Positions 9,057 to 19,031 are shown, numbered from the stretch's first letter. The stretch: 64,000 nucleotides of DNA from Psychroflexus sediminis (GCF_900099815.1 NZ_FNCW01000004.1:186001-250000), one strand, 5' to 3'. A program made the numbers and translations. Notes: generated by a model not told the origin, from the sequence alone.

Positions 9057-12000
9057 ATGACAAAGCACGCCTTCTCACTTTGGAACAAACTATTAGGTTG
9101 GTCTGCCTTTTTAGTAGCATTCATTACGTATTATCTCACAGCAGAGCCTACCGCCAGTTTTTGGGATGCCGGTGAATATATTGCTACTTCTGCAAAGCTA
9201 CAGGTAGGACATCCCCCGGGTGCTCCTTTTTATCAAATTTTTGGCGCTTTCTTCTCTATGTTTGCCTCCGATGATAGTCAGATAGCCTTTATGATTAACC
9301 TCATGTCTGGGGTGGCAAGTGCTTTTGCTATTTTGTTTATGTTTTGGTCTATCACCCTGTTATTGAAAAAACTTACAAAAAACATTGAAGTTAAATCTCA
9401 GGCTTCAGACATGGCTATTTTAGCCAGTAGTTTGATTGGTGCGCTCACCTTCACCTTTACAGATAGTTTTTGGTTTAGCGCTGTAGAAGCAGAGGTTTAC
9501 GCGATGGCCGCCTGCCTAATGGCTGCCATGTTTTATGTGGGATTGCTTTGGGAAAGAGATATGCATAAACCCAGAGGTAATCGCTGGTTGATTTTAATTT
9601 GTTTAATCATCGGCCTATCTTTTGGAGTACACTTCATGGGATTACTTACCATTCCTGCCATCGGTTTTTTATATTACTTCAAGAATTACAAAACCATTAC
9701 AGTCAAAAACTTCATAGTTGCGAATTTAGTTGTCGTTGGTATTTTGCTGTTTATCTTTAAACTGCTTCTACCCTACTCCCTAACCTTTTTCGCCAAGATG
9801 GAGGTATTCTTTGTCAATGCCATTGGATTGCCTTTCAATTCCGGAACTATCATAGCCGGTCTACTCGTAATTGCTGGGTTTTATTTTGGTTTGAAGTATA
9901 CAAGACGTAAAAATTATATCCACATCAACACGGTTTTGCTGTGTATTTTATTTGTGTTTATAGGCTTCTCCAGCTGGATTATGCTTCCTATCCGGGCCAA
10001 TGCAGGAACAGTCATCAATGAAAATGATCCCAGTAGTGCTCAGCAACTCCTCGCCTATTATAATCGTGACCAGTACCCGGAAACGCATTTATTTTATGGA
10101 CCTCAGTTTACCGAGATCTTCGCAGGCCTGGATCCCGACAATCCTTACCTGGATGATGACCCCATCTATGAAAAAGATGAGGAAAAAGGGAAATATGTGA
10201 TCATCAATGATTACAAAAATGCCAAGCAAAATTCTGATGCTAAGCATAAGACCCTCCTCCCGAGGATGTGGAGTACACAACATGCCGCCAATTACATGAT
10301 GTTTACTGGTCCCTTGGAGTTTTCGATCAAACCTGAATACAGAGGTGAAGAGGAATTAGTTTCTATCATCAACACATTTAGAGCAGATTACAGGGAAGGA
10401 GAAGTTTCTTCTGAAGGTTATATCAGCTTTTTAAAGCGATTCAATCAATACCTGGATGTACAAAAACCATCTACAGCTTCCAACCTCAACTATCTGTTCG
10501 AATTTCAGATGGGATATATGTACTGGAGATATTTTATGTGGAATTTCGTAGGGCGACAAAATGATAATCAGGGTAAATACAGCAATTTGGAGGGGAATTG
10601 GTTAAGCGGTATCGATTTTATTGATGAAAACAGATTAGGCAGCCAGGAGAATTTACCTTCAGATTTAGCCGAAAATAAAGCACGTAATACTTATTATTTC
10701 TTACCGCTCATCCTGGGACTCATCGGTTTATTTTTTCATGCGTCCAAAGATGTTAAGCGCTTTTGGGTGCTTACCGTATTTTTTCTGTTCACAGGAATAG
10801 CTCTGAAAATTTACCTCAATGAACGCCCTTTTGAACCCAGAGAAAGAGACTATGCGCTTGTAGGATCATTTTATGTATTTGCCATTTGGATTGGAATGGG
10901 TGTTTATGCCCTGTTCCATTATCTAAAACAATATATTACCCCAAAATTAGTAGTCCCTCTCGTAGGTGTGGTTTGCTTATTTGCCGTACCGGTTTTGATG
11001 GCTTCAGAAAATTGGGATGACCATGACCGCTCAGGAAAATATACCACCCTGGCGATGGCCAAAAAATATTTGGATTCTGTAGACAAGAATGCTATTCTCT
11101 TTACCATTGGTGACAACGACACCTTTGCATTATGGTATGCCCAGGAAATCGAAGGCTACAGAACCGACGTTAGAACCATCAATACCAGTCTTTTTGCGAC
11201 AGATTGGTATATAGACCAGATGAGAAGGAAAGCCTATGAAAGCGAACCTATTGAAACTACTCTAAAACATGATGACTATAAATACGGTACAAACGATGCC
11301 GTTTGGTATCAGGAAGATCCCAGAGTAGGTGATACACTTGTGATAGACCAGTTTATAAAATACATCAAAAGTGATAACGAAACCACTAAGGCAGAATTAC
11401 AAAGCGGACAAGTCATCAACACCTTTCCAACTAAAAACATAAGAGTTCCGGTTGACAAGGAACAAGTATTGAAAACAGGTATAGTGAAGCCGGAAGATGC
11501 AGACTTAATTGTCCCTTATATCGATATTAATCTGGAAGATAATTTGATATACAAACCCAATCTGATGATGCTGGATTTACTTGCCAATAACGACTGGGAA
11601 AGACCTATCTACTTCACAGGAGGCAGTTTTAGGGATGAGGATTACCTCTGGATGAAAGATTATCTTCAGCTGGAAGGGGTGACGTATAAGCTTGTGCCTA
11701 TCAAAACCCCGGTCAATCCGGAAAATCCGTTTGATATGGGGCGTATCGATGAAGATAAAATGTACGAGATCGTTATGGACTGGGAATGGGGAAACAGCGG
11801 TAGCGACGACATTTATCACGATCCGGAAACCCGAAAAAATGCCATAACCTACAGAAGCAACCTTGCCCGACTAGTCGAAAAGCTGATTGAAAAAGGAAAA
11901 TTTGATAAAGCTGAAGACATTCTTGACCTGGGCATGAAACATATTCCGGTAGAACATTACCAGTATTACCAGCTGGTTGAACCTTTTGTCACCGGGTACT

Positions 12001-12365
12001 ACATGATCGGCAAACCAGAAAAAGCAAGAGAAGTATGGGAGCAGCTCGCAACCAATTACCAGGAATGGCTGGACTATTACGCCGGGATGACCTATGAGAA
12101 TCAGGTTGAAAATGCCGAGCAAATTTTTACTGAAATCGAGAAATACAGAAGTTTAGTCGATATTCTTATCATTCAGCAAGACAATGAGATGGTGAAGGAA
12201 AAAGCTGCTGAATTCAATTCCTACCTGGAGAAATTCAGTCATTTTTATCAGGACACAGAATCTGAAGATGTGGACCAGGAATTGTTAGATGAACTCAATG
12301 AAGAAGGTGAAAAGGATAGCGACAGTATTAGTTTATTATCGCCGGATCAAATTCCTAATGAATAG
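9057..12365 (+). CDS. DUF2723 (TMEM260-like) multipass membrane protein
   Basis: A 1102-residue protein. The N-terminal 270 residues or so plus a block near 540-660 are strongly hydrophobic and form the multipass GT-C-like portion. The hallmark N-terminal segment TAEPTASFWDAGEYI and HPPGAPFYQ identifies DUF2723. The eukaryotic relative TMEM260 is a protein O-mannosyltransferase, and Bacteroidota carry several paralogues thought to glycosylate secreted proteins. The C-terminal third is soluble and ends in helical repeat-like sequence and an acidic tail. It is followed after 6 bases by a polysaccharide deacetylase gene, probably in one operon. The donor and acceptor are unknown. Confidence 0.9.
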   Translation: MTKHAFSLWNKLLGWSAFLVAFITYYLTAEPTASFWDAGEYIATSAKLQVGHPPGAPFYQIFGAFFSMFASDDSQIAFMINLMSGVASAFAILFMFWSITLLLKKLTKNIEVKSQASDMAILASSLIGALTFTFTDSFWFSAVEAEVYAMAACLMAAMFYVGLLWERDMHKPRGNRWLILICLIIGLSFGVHFMGLLTIPAIGFLYYFKNYKTITVKNFIVANLVVVGILLFIFKLLLPYSLTFFAKMEVFFVNAIGLPFNSGTIIAGLLVIAGFYFGLKYTRRKNYIHINTVLLCILFVFIGFSSWIMLPIRANAGTVINENDPSSAQQLLAYYNRDQYPETHLFYGPQFTEIFAGLDPDNPYLDDDPIYEKDEEKGKYVIINDYKNAKQNSDAKHKTLLPRMWSTQHAANYMMFTGPLEFSIKPEYRGEEELVSIINTFRADYREGEVSSEGYISFLKRFNQYLDVQKPSTASNLNYLFEFQMGYMYWRYFMWNFVGRQNDNQGKYSNLEGNWLSGIDFIDENRLGSQENLPSDLAENKARNTYYFLPLILGLIGLFFHASKDVKRFWVLTVFFLFTGIALKIYLNERPFEPRERDYALVGSFYVFAIWIGMGVYALFHYLKQYITPKLVVPLVGVVCLFAVPVLMASENWDDHDRSGKYTTLAMAKKYLDSVDKNAILFTIGDNDTFALWYAQEIEGYRTDVRTINTSLFATDWYIDQMRRKAYESEPIETTLKHDDYKYGTNDAVWYQEDPRVGDTLVIDQFIKYIKSDNETTKAELQSGQVINTFPTKNIRVPVDKEQVLKTGIVKPEDADLIVPYIDINLEDNLIYKPNLMMLDLLANNDWERPIYFTGGSFRDEDYLWMKDYLQLEGVTYKLVPIKTPVNPENPFDMGRIDEDKMYEIVMDWEWGNSGSDDIYHDPETRKNAITYRSNLARLVEKLIEKGKFDKAEDILDLGMKHIPVEHYQYYQLVEPFVTGYYMIGKPEKAREVWEQLATNYQEWLDYYAGMTYENQVENAEQIFTEIEKYRSLVDILIIQQDNEMVKEKAAEFNSYLEKFSHFYQDTESEDVDQELLDELNEEGEKDSDSISLLSPDQIPNE

Positions 12366-12371
12366 ATAAAT

Positions 12372-12992
12372 GTGAGCTCCACTGACTTTCTGAAACCATT
12401 ATTTCCAAATCGCGTGTGGAGCATCCCTACTCAGGAAAAAGAGATGTTCCTCACGTTCGATGACGGACCAATCCCCGAGGTGACCCCCTGGGTTTTGGAA
12501 ACGCTGAAAAAACACAAGGCAAAAGCCACCTTTTTCTGCATTGGAGATAACATCAGGAAACATCCACGGCTTTTTAAACAGATCCTGGTTGAAGGACATG
12601 CGGTCGGCAATCATACCTTTCATCATAGCAATGGCTGGAAGACTTCGGCTAAAGTTTATCTGGAAGATGTAAAGTTGTGTCAGGAGGAAATGGAATCAAA
12701 TTCAGTTAAATCTAATCTCTTCCGTCCACCCTACGGCAAGTGTACCTCAGCTCAGGCCAGAGCCATTTTAAAAGACCATCAGCACATCATCATGTGGGAT
12801 ATTATCAGCAAAGATTATTCTGAAAGGGTATCCAAAGCAGGCTGTTTTAGTCGTATTCAAAATCGAGCAAAACCCGGCAGCATCATCGTCTTTCACGACA
12901 GCCTAAAAGCGGAAAGGAACATGAAATATGCTTTAGAGAAAACCCTGGAGACGTTTAGTGATTACCAGTTTAGTAGGATTGATTTATTGTAA
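12372..12992 (+). CDS. Polysaccharide deacetylase (NodB domain)
   Basis: A 206-residue carbohydrate esterase family 4 protein. All main motifs are visible: FLTFDDGP with the catalytic and metal-binding Asp pair, HTFHH for metal binding, FRPPYGK, MWDIISKDYS and the C-terminal FHDS. It should remove N-acetyl groups from a polysaccharide such as peptidoglycan or an exopolymer. There is no obvious signal peptide. The start is GTG, since no ATG lies in frame between the upstream stop and the first motif. It follows the DUF2723 gene by 6 bases, which implies co-transcription. Confidence 0.92.
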   Translation: MSSTDFLKPLFPNRVWSIPTQEKEMFLTFDDGPIPEVTPWVLETLKKHKAKATFFCIGDNIRKHPRLFKQILVEGHAVGNHTFHHSNGWKTSAKVYLEDVKLCQEEMESNSVKSNLFRPPYGKCTSAQARAILKDHQHIIMWDIISKDYSERVSKAGCFSRIQNRAKPGSIIVFHDSLKAERNMKYALEKTLETFSDYQFSRIDLL

Positions 12993-13063
12993 AGGACTGG
13001 ATTAGATTCTCTGTCTCGTCCGACAGTCGGAAGTATCCTCATATAGAATAAAAACCACAACCC

Positions 13064-13193
13064 TTGTCATTCTGAATGAAATGCAATGGAGTGAAGAATC
13101 TTACATTATCTAAAAACATAAGATTACTCATAGCCTCGAATTGAAAAAGATTCCTCATCGAAGCAGAAGAAAGCTTCTCTGTCGGAATGACAA
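13064..13193. repeat. Interspersed repeat with terminal inverted ends
   Basis: A 130-base non-coding unit whose ends are imperfect inverted repeats: TTGTCATTCTGA on the left and TCGGAATGACAA on the right. An internal GAAGAATCTTA on the left is mirrored by AAGATTCCTC on the right. This layout is typical of non-autonomous dispersed repeats in Bacteroidota genomes. It lies in the convergent gap between the deacetylase and lysS. Confidence 0.65.
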
Positions 13194-13226
13194 GCTACAT
13201 CGCAGAATTATATTAAACTCTCCGCC

Positions 13227-13276
13227 GGTGCGAGCCTGCTTGCGTTGCTAGCAAAGGCAGGCGTCTCGCTCGTACC
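13227..13276. repeat. REP-like nested palindrome
   Basis: GGTGCGAGC at the left end pairs with GCTCGTACC at the right end, CCTGC with GCAGG, and TTGC with GCAA inside, giving a nested hairpin of 50 bases. It lies directly next to the inverted repeat at 13064 and just after the lysS stop, where it may also act as a transcript end. Confidence 0.6.
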
Positions 13277-13301
13277 AAACATTAAGTTTTCAAGCAATTT
13301 T

Positions 13302-14993
13302 TTACAACAACCTAACCAACAAACCTTCGTCTGTTTTATCCACGGTGGCCTGATCTTTACTTCTAAGCCCTTTTATGGCCTTATCCCATTTTTTATTACT
13401 CAATTCAGACTTGGCTTTAAGGCTTTCCAGTTCCTGAGGAGATTCTTTTTTCAAGAGTTCCATAACCACTTTTTCTTCTTCAGTCAGCTCCACTTTTTTC
13501 TTCTCTGGGCGCATCTGCGGGAAAAATAGAACTTCCTGGATCGACGGATTATCAGTCAGAAACATGATCAATCGGTCCATACCAATTCCCAAACCGGAGG
13601 TTGGCGGCATACCATATTCCAAAGCTCTCAGGAAATCATAATCGATAAACTCCGTGGCTTCATCGTCGCCTTTTTTGGCTAACTTCAATTGATCTTCGAA
13701 ACGCGCACGCTGTTCTATAGGATCGTTCAACTCTGAATAGGCATTGGCGATTTCCTTACCACAGACCATCAGTTCAAATCGCTCGGTCAAATCCGGATTA
13801 TCTCTATGCTCTTTGCACAACGGACTCATTTCCTTGGGATAGTCGGTGATAAACGTGGGTTCTATGTAGTTGCCTTCACACTTTTCTCCAAAAATCTCAT
13901 CGATTAGCTTGCCTTTTCCCATGGTTTCATCCACTTCCAAGCCCATGTCTAAAGCCGCTTTTCTCAACTCCTCTTCAGACTTGCCCGTGATGTCAAAACC
14001 TGTAAACTCTATAATAGCATCAGTCATCGTCACACGCTTGTATGGTGCTTTAAAGTCGACGTGATGCTCTTTAAATTTAGCTTTCGTTGTTCCGTTCACT
14101 TTCATAGCACAATGCTCCAGCAGGTTCTCGGTAAACTCCATCATCCAGTTGTAATCTTTGTAAGACACATAAATTTCCATCGCCGTAAACTCAGGATTAT
14201 GAGTTCTGTCCATACCTTCATTTCTGAAATTTTTAGAAAACTCATACACCCCGTCAAATCCACCAACAATTAAACGCTTCAGATACAATTCATTGGCAAT
14301 TCTCAAATACAACGGAATATCCAGGGCATTGTGATGCGTAATAAAAGGACGCGCCGCAGCACCACCGGGAATGGATTGTAAGATTGGCGTTTCTACTTCC
14401 ATATATCCTTTGTTATTAAAGAAATCACGCATCGCTGTAAACAAAGCCGAACGTTTTTTGAAAATCTCTCTCACAGTAGGATTTACGGCCAGGTCGGCAT
14501 AGCGCTGTCTGTACCGCTGTTCAGCATCATGAAAGGCATCATATTCTTTACCTTCCCTGTCTTTTTTAGCAAACGGAAGCGGCTTTAAAGATTTACTCAG
14601 GAGTTGAAAATCCAAGACCTTGATGGTTTTCTCACCCACCTGAGTCGTAAACAACTCCCCTTCTATGCCTATAAAATCACCGATATCCAGTAATTTTTTA
14701 TACACCTCATTGTACAAAGTCTTGTCTTCGCCCGTGCAAATCTCATCGCGGTTAAAGTACACCTGGATGCGGCCTTCCCCATCCTGTAACTCAGCAAACG
14801 ACGCCTTTCCCTGGATTCTACGGGAGACCAGACGACCAGCAACCACTACCTTTTCACCCTCTTTAAAATTCTCCTTCACCTGTTTGGAAGTATGGGTATA
14901 ATCAAATTGAGCAGCAGGATACGGATTGATGCCCATTTCCCTAAGAGTAGCCAGTTTATCTCGCCTTACGCGTTCTTGTTCTGATAATTGCAT
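13302..14993 (-). CDS. lysS: Lysyl-tRNA synthetase, class II
   Basis: A 563-residue enzyme that charges tRNA-Lys. An OB-fold anticodon-binding domain (about 50-150) precedes the class II catalytic core, which carries FRNEGMDRTHNPEFT and the motif 3 GLGIGMDRLIMFLT. The start is set at 14993, giving MQLSEQERVRRDK; an upstream in-frame extension of 21 codons is rejected because it has no family similarity. The protein is longer than the E. coli enzyme because of a charged helical tail of about 65 residues after the motif 3 region, a form I recall from other Bacteroidota. A TAnnTTTG promoter match lies at 15017-15024. Confidence 0.97.
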   Translation of the reverse strand: MQLSEQERVRRDKLATLREMGINPYPAAQFDYTHTSKQVKENFKEGEKVVVAGRLVSRRIQGKASFAELQDGEGRIQVYFNRDEICTGEDKTLYNEVYKKLLDIGDFIGIEGELFTTQVGEKTIKVLDFQLLSKSLKPLPFAKKDREGKEYDAFHDAEQRYRQRYADLAVNPTVREIFKKRSALFTAMRDFFNNKGYMEVETPILQSIPGGAAARPFITHHNALDIPLYLRIANELYLKRLIVGGFDGVYEFSKNFRNEGMDRTHNPEFTAMEIYVSYKDYNWMMEFTENLLEHCAMKVNGTTKAKFKEHHVDFKAPYKRVTMTDAIIEFTGFDITGKSEEELRKAALDMGLEVDETMGKGKLIDEIFGEKCEGNYIEPTFITDYPKEMSPLCKEHRDNPDLTERFELMVCGKEIANAYSELNDPIEQRARFEDQLKLAKKGDDEATEFIDYDFLRALEYGMPPTSGLGIGMDRLIMFLTDNPSIQEVLFFPQMRPEKKKVELTEEEKVVMELLKKESPQELESLKAKSELSNKKWDKAIKGLRSKDQATVDKTDEGLLVRLL

Positions 14994-15016
14994 GAGTGTG
15001 TAATTTTCTAAAGCCG

Positions 15017-15024
15017 CAAAGATA
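15017..15024 (-). promoter_or_regulatory. Candidate -7 element for lysS
   Basis: On the minus strand TATCTTTG matches TAnnTTTG about 24 bases before the chosen lysS ATG. This also argues against the longer start at 15056, which would lie upstream of the promoter. Confidence 0.5.
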
Positions 15025-15101
15025 AAGACAATCCAACAATTTCTTTTATAAACCAAGGATTAAAGATTTTAAGATTTGTTCCAGTCTTTTCTTTTTATTC
15101 T

Positions 15102-15136
15102 GACCTGCCTGCCTGCGTGATGCAGTCAGGCAGGTC
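15102..15136. repeat. REP-like palindrome in the lysS-lipB intergenic region
   Basis: GACCTGCCTG and CAGGCAGGTC are perfect inverted arms of 10 bases or more around an imperfect centre. The position between two divergent genes makes it unlikely to be a terminator. Confidence 0.6.
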
Positions 15137-15167
15137 AAAGTATAACCAAGGTCTCAGCTATAAAGTG

Positions 15168-15175
15168 TACCTTTG
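15168..15175 (+). promoter_or_regulatory. Candidate -7 element for lipB
   Basis: TACCTTTG matches TAnnTTTG 19 bases before the lipB ATG. Confidence 0.45.
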
Positions 15176-15193
15176 TATCAGAATTAGACAGCC

Positions 15194-15898
15194 ATGAATA
15201 AAACCATAAAAGTCCTGGAATTGGGACAGCGCGATTATAAAGAAACCTGGGATTTTCAGGAGGAATTGTTCCAGAGAGTGCTCAATATAAAAGTTCAAAA
15301 CCGACGTGAATCTAAGAATCTGCCTACGGAAAATCACCTGATTTTCGTAGAACATCCACACGTGTATACCTTAGGTAAAAGTGGTGATTTGACCAATCTA
15401 TTGCTAGATGAAAAACAATTAGCAGAGAAAGGTGCTACCTTTTACAAAATTAATCGGGGCGGTGATATCACCTATCACGGACCCGGACAAATCGTAGGTT
15501 ACCCGATTTTGGATCTCGAAAATTTCTTTACTGATATTCATAAATATCTCCGTTTCCTCGAGGAAATGGTGATTCTGACTTTAGCTGAATACGGTTTAAA
15601 AGCGGAGCGCAGCGAAGGAGAAACCGGCGTTTGGCTGGATGTAGGCACACCTTTCGCCAGAAAAATCTGCGCCATGGGCGTTCGCGCGTCGCGTTGGGTG
15701 ACCATGCACGGTTTTGCGTTTAATGTCAATGCCGATTTAGGCTATTTTGACAATATTGTACCCTGTGGCATTAAAGACAAAGCAGTGACTTCCCTCAACG
15801 TGGAACTTGGTAAAGCTGAAATTCCCATGGAGGAAGTGAAAGCTAAACTCAAAAAACACTTCACCGAGTTATTTGAGGCAAAGTTGATGGAGTCTTAA
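15194..15898 (+). CDS. lipB: Octanoyltransferase LipB
   Basis: A 234-residue cytoplasmic enzyme that transfers octanoyl from acyl carrier protein to lipoyl-dependent enzymes, the first step of endogenous lipoylation. Conserved parts are FVEHPHVYTLGKSG, RGGDITYHGPGQIVGYP, the lysine-bearing ARKICAMGVR and the catalytic cysteine in NIVPCGI. The length is normal. Its 3' end overlaps the stop of the convergent gene by four bases. lipA is not in this window. Confidence 0.96.
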   Translation: MNKTIKVLELGQRDYKETWDFQEELFQRVLNIKVQNRRESKNLPTENHLIFVEHPHVYTLGKSGDLTNLLLDEKQLAEKGATFYKINRGGDITYHGPGQIVGYPILDLENFFTDIHKYLRFLEEMVILTLAEYGLKAERSEGETGVWLDVGTPFARKICAMGVRASRWVTMHGFAFNVNADLGYFDNIVPCGIKDKAVTSLNVELGKAEIPMEEVKAKLKKHFTELFEAKLMES

Positions 15899-18348
15899 AG
15901 CTTTTTGTTATAAATCAGGATAGCATTATCGTCGCCTTTGACGATAAAATTAATTTCATTAGGCACTTTTAAATCCAGGTCAATCTGGGAGTTTCCGAAT
16001 ACCGGAAACCCGCTTACCAGTTCTGCTTGTTCGTTAAACAAATAAACTTTACTGGCCTGCTGATCCACAATACTAAAATAAGTTCTCTTGGCTTGTTCGT
16101 GAATTTGAGGCGGCAAATACAAACCATAATCCAAGGTTTTGCTTACGCCGTTGATACTCAGCTTATTTTCAGAAAAAGTGACTATATGCTTTGAACTCAC
16201 AGTGATAAAATGAGTATCGGACAAGTTTAATTCTGTAGTTTTTACCGCTCCATTTTCAGAAATTTCCAGTAAATCTCCATCTTTATTAGTTCCTACAAAA
16301 CTTGAGTTGTGTAAACCAAACTCATTACCAGAAGTTAAGATTTTCTGCTTAGGTTTTATACGCTCACTTCCTGTTCTATTCAGTATCTTAAGCCCCCTAT
16401 CATTTTCTACTAAAATATAATCTCTCCGGCCTATTCTTATATGCTTTGGCGTTCTCTTAATATCGCCTTGCGCCTTATAATCGAAACCCTTCACTAATTT
16501 GCCTTCTTTATTAAACATCAATACTTCATCATTCTGAACGACTACAAACCTGTATTTTCCATTATTATCATAATCGAAAATAGCAAGTCCTTCAGAGATA
16601 AAATCATTAAAGTCTAACGGGAAAGGATCGACATTATTGGCGTTTTTATCGACAACATAAAGCTTATTTTGAGTCGTGAAAGCCATCTGCAATCTCGTAT
16701 TTCTATAAATATCGAAAGTATGGATGTCGCCAACTAACCGGCTATCTATAGCTTTGGTCCAAATCGTCTTTCCGTCTTTGGCTATAAGATGCAGCGTGTT
16801 GGTTTCATCTTGAACGACTATATCCTTTTGGCGAGTTCTCCAGTTGGTGAAAAAATAAGGGTCCGAGGTAATTGTATTTTCAAGTTTGATTCGGCTGACC
16901 TGAATAGCTTCATCAGATTTGGTTTCTGCCTGATCTTTGGATAAAATTCCATGAACAAATGCAAAATTATCTTCCTGGGTCGCTTGCATCATCAAGGAAC
17001 TGTAACCTTCTGTTTTAAAATTTTTCAGATTATCTAAAAAATCCTCTGCTGCAGATTTCTCCAATTGTTCCAAAATAGCATTCAGCTGACCACCCCAGAC
17101 CATATGTGCAGAAGTGCTCATTTTTTCCAGAGCATCTTGAAATGATGAGGATTCACTTAGAACTGACCGGTTGTTAATATTGATTAAAACACTTTCCAGA
17201 ACCTCCTGATTTTTTGCAAATAAAAAATGGCTGTCATAAACTGTAAACACAGAAAATTTATGATTGGATAATAAGGGGGAAAAGTCGGCAAATACATTCT
17301 CAGGCGCAAAGCTATAAATGGTTTGATTTCTAAACGAGGTTTCCTTTTGAGTTATTAAAGATAAGGAGTCCAGCGTCTTTGTTACATCAGAACTTATCAT
17401 ATCATAAACTAAAGCCCCATTTTCCATTTCAAATGCCCCAACTTCACGGGTGTTTTGAAACATAGATTTAAATGATGAGCTTGCAGTATAATTCTGAGTT
17501 GCTCTGTTTTCCTGAAGCTTTTTAAAATCCGAAAAAGACAAGCTTAAAAATCCAGAAGCATTCGCTGGAGTAACTTCATGTAATCGGAAAGTTGACGGTG
17601 AAATGCCATTGAATAAATCTAACTTTTTGGATTCTTCCCCACTCAAAATGGCTCCAGACCAGCGGTAACTTCCTTTGGAAACCTCAAGATCTACACTCAG
17701 CCATTTACCCAAGCCTTTAAGAGATTTGGCCTTTAAGGAGTTGAACTCATTTTTATAGAGGTAATTAGCTTCTTTAAGATTGATAAATACTGAAGTTTCT
17801 CCCGTTGCTGCTTTATGGGCATTGTAAAAGATTTCATCGAACTTAAATTGATTATTGTATGCTCTAATCACGTTTTCAATGATCAACTTGGATTCTGAAG
17901 ATATTCTAACTTTGTCGATTAGAGTCGAATAAAACGTCGCTTTATCGAGTTTAAATTCTGAAATCACTTTGCCAGCATAGTCAAGTTTCGTTTGCTTCTT
18001 AAGCTGAAGGGAATCCAATTGTAAGTATTTATCTTCGATAATCAACGATGTGGCTAGCTCACGTTCACCGATAGGGGTGACCGCCAAAAATGCTTCAGTA
18101 TCAAGATCGAAATAACTGGTGAATTTAAAATTATTCTGAAGGTTCTTGAAAAGGGGTAAGGAGGCATTGTTCTGAAATAATTTGGAGCCTGTTAATGCTT
18201 TAACAGACTGAGAGAGATTTTCAGATTCCAGGATCAAAACTGACTTGGGTGGAATAAAGTCTATAAGTTTTCCCTGTACTCCATTTGAATCGAAATCGCA
18301 TGAACTTAAGCCTAATAAAACACAAATAATTAAAACTAGTCGACGCAT
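15895..18348 (-). CDS. Large lipoprotein with C-terminal beta-propeller-like half
   Basis: An 817-residue protein starting MRRLVLIICVLLGLSSCD, a clear lipoprotein signal with the lipid-accepting Cys at residue 17. The N-terminal half resembles the surface lipoproteins annotated DUF3352-like, although this is a weak impression. The C-terminal half has repeating short beta segments (FDYDNNGKYRFVVVQNDEV, ILNRTG, VYLFNEQAELVSGFPV) resembling PQQ/WD-type propeller blades. It lies upstream of no obvious partner except rnhB, which is transcribed in the same direction 68 bases before it. The function is unknown. Confidence 0.6.
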   Translation of the reverse strand: MRRLVLIICVLLGLSSCDFDSNGVQGKLIDFIPPKSVLILESENLSQSVKALTGSKLFQNNASLPLFKNLQNNFKFTSYFDLDTEAFLAVTPIGERELATSLIIEDKYLQLDSLQLKKQTKLDYAGKVISEFKLDKATFYSTLIDKVRISSESKLIIENVIRAYNNQFKFDEIFYNAHKAATGETSVFINLKEANYLYKNEFNSLKAKSLKGLGKWLSVDLEVSKGSYRWSGAILSGEESKKLDLFNGISPSTFRLHEVTPANASGFLSLSFSDFKKLQENRATQNYTASSSFKSMFQNTREVGAFEMENGALVYDMISSDVTKTLDSLSLITQKETSFRNQTIYSFAPENVFADFSPLLSNHKFSVFTVYDSHFLFAKNQEVLESVLININNRSVLSESSSFQDALEKMSTSAHMVWGGQLNAILEQLEKSAAEDFLDNLKNFKTEGYSSLMMQATQEDNFAFVHGILSKDQAETKSDEAIQVSRIKLENTITSDPYFFTNWRTRQKDIVVQDETNTLHLIAKDGKTIWTKAIDSRLVGDIHTFDIYRNTRLQMAFTTQNKLYVVDKNANNVDPFPLDFNDFISEGLAIFDYDNNGKYRFVVVQNDEVLMFNKEGKLVKGFDYKAQGDIKRTPKHIRIGRRDYILVENDRGLKILNRTGSERIKPKQKILTSGNEFGLHNSSFVGTNKDGDLLEISENGAVKTTELNLSDTHFITVSSKHIVTFSENKLSINGVSKTLDYGLYLPPQIHEQAKRTYFSIVDQQASKVYLFNEQAELVSGFPVFGNSQIDLDLKVPNEINFIVKGDDNAILIYNKKL

Positions 18349-18370
18349 AAACTGAGGGATTTCAAAAAAA

Positions 18371-18378
18371 CAAAATTA
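18371..18378 (-). promoter_or_regulatory. Candidate -7 element for the 817-residue lipoprotein
   Basis: On the minus strand TAATTTTG matches TAnnTTTG 23 bases before the start codon, suggesting transcription separate from rnhB. Confidence 0.45.
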
Positions 18379-18416
18379 AGTTGAAAAATGTAATCTAAGC
18401 ACTTAAAATCTTTGGT

Positions 18417-19016
18417 TTATACTTTTAATTCTATTTGGTCTGGCAATTGTTTAAAACTTCTTCTGTGGTATTTAGTAAGACCAAAGCTTTGAATGGCTTT
18501 TCGGTGGGCTTTGGTAGGGTAACCTTTATTCTGAGCCCAGCCATACATCGGGAATTCTTTGTCGATTTTTTTCATAAAGGCATCTCTGGCGGTCTTGGCG
18601 AGAATAGAGGCCGCGGCGATACTGAGAAATTTAGAATCCCCTTGGATGATGCATTCGTGTCTGATTTTTTTGAAAGGCTTAAATCGGTTTCCATCCACCA
18701 GAATCAGTTCCGGACAGGGCTTCAGTTTCTGAATAGACTTGTGCATCGCCAGGATAGAGGCATTCAGAATATTGATCTCATCGATAATGCCCATATCGAT
18801 ATGAGCTATGCCAAAACTCACACAACTATCTTTTAGAATCACTTCTAAAAAATCCCGATTTGAGGCGGTTAAAAGCTTGGAGTCGTTGAGGATTTCATTT
18901 TGAAAATCTACGGGTAAAATCACAGCAGCGGCTGTCACAGGTCCGGCCAGGCAACCCCGACCAGCCTCGTCTGTTCCGCATTCCAGGTATTTATCTTGAT
19001 AATTGAGTTGAAGCAT
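18417..19016 (-). CDS. rnhB: Ribonuclease HII
   Basis: A 199-residue enzyme that removes ribonucleotides from DNA and RNA-DNA hybrids. The signature [15 protein letters not shown] places the catalytic Asp and Glu at residues 16 and 17; LILVDGNRF supplies the third acidic residue and [14 protein letters not shown] the conserved helix. I chose ATG at 19016 over an upstream TTG at 19034, because the latter adds six residues without family support. A TAnnTTTG match lies at 19032-19039, overlapping that longer start. Confidence 0.96.
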   Translation of the reverse strand: MLQLNYQDKYLECGTDEAGRGCLAGPVTAAAVILPVDFQNEILNDSKLLTASNRDFLEVILKDSCVSFGIAHIDMGIIDEINILNASILAMHKSIQKLKPCPELILVDGNRFKPFKKIRHECIIQGDSKFLSIAAASILAKTARDAFMKKIDKEFPMYGWAQNKGYPTKAHRKAIQSFGLTKYHRRSFKQLPDQIELKV

Positions 19017-19031
19017 AATCAAATTCAGCAG

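Noticed and set aside
14994-15056. Longer N-terminus of lysyl-tRNA synthetase
   Set aside because: The extra 21 codons have no family similarity and the promoter motif lies inside them, so the start at 14993 is preferred.
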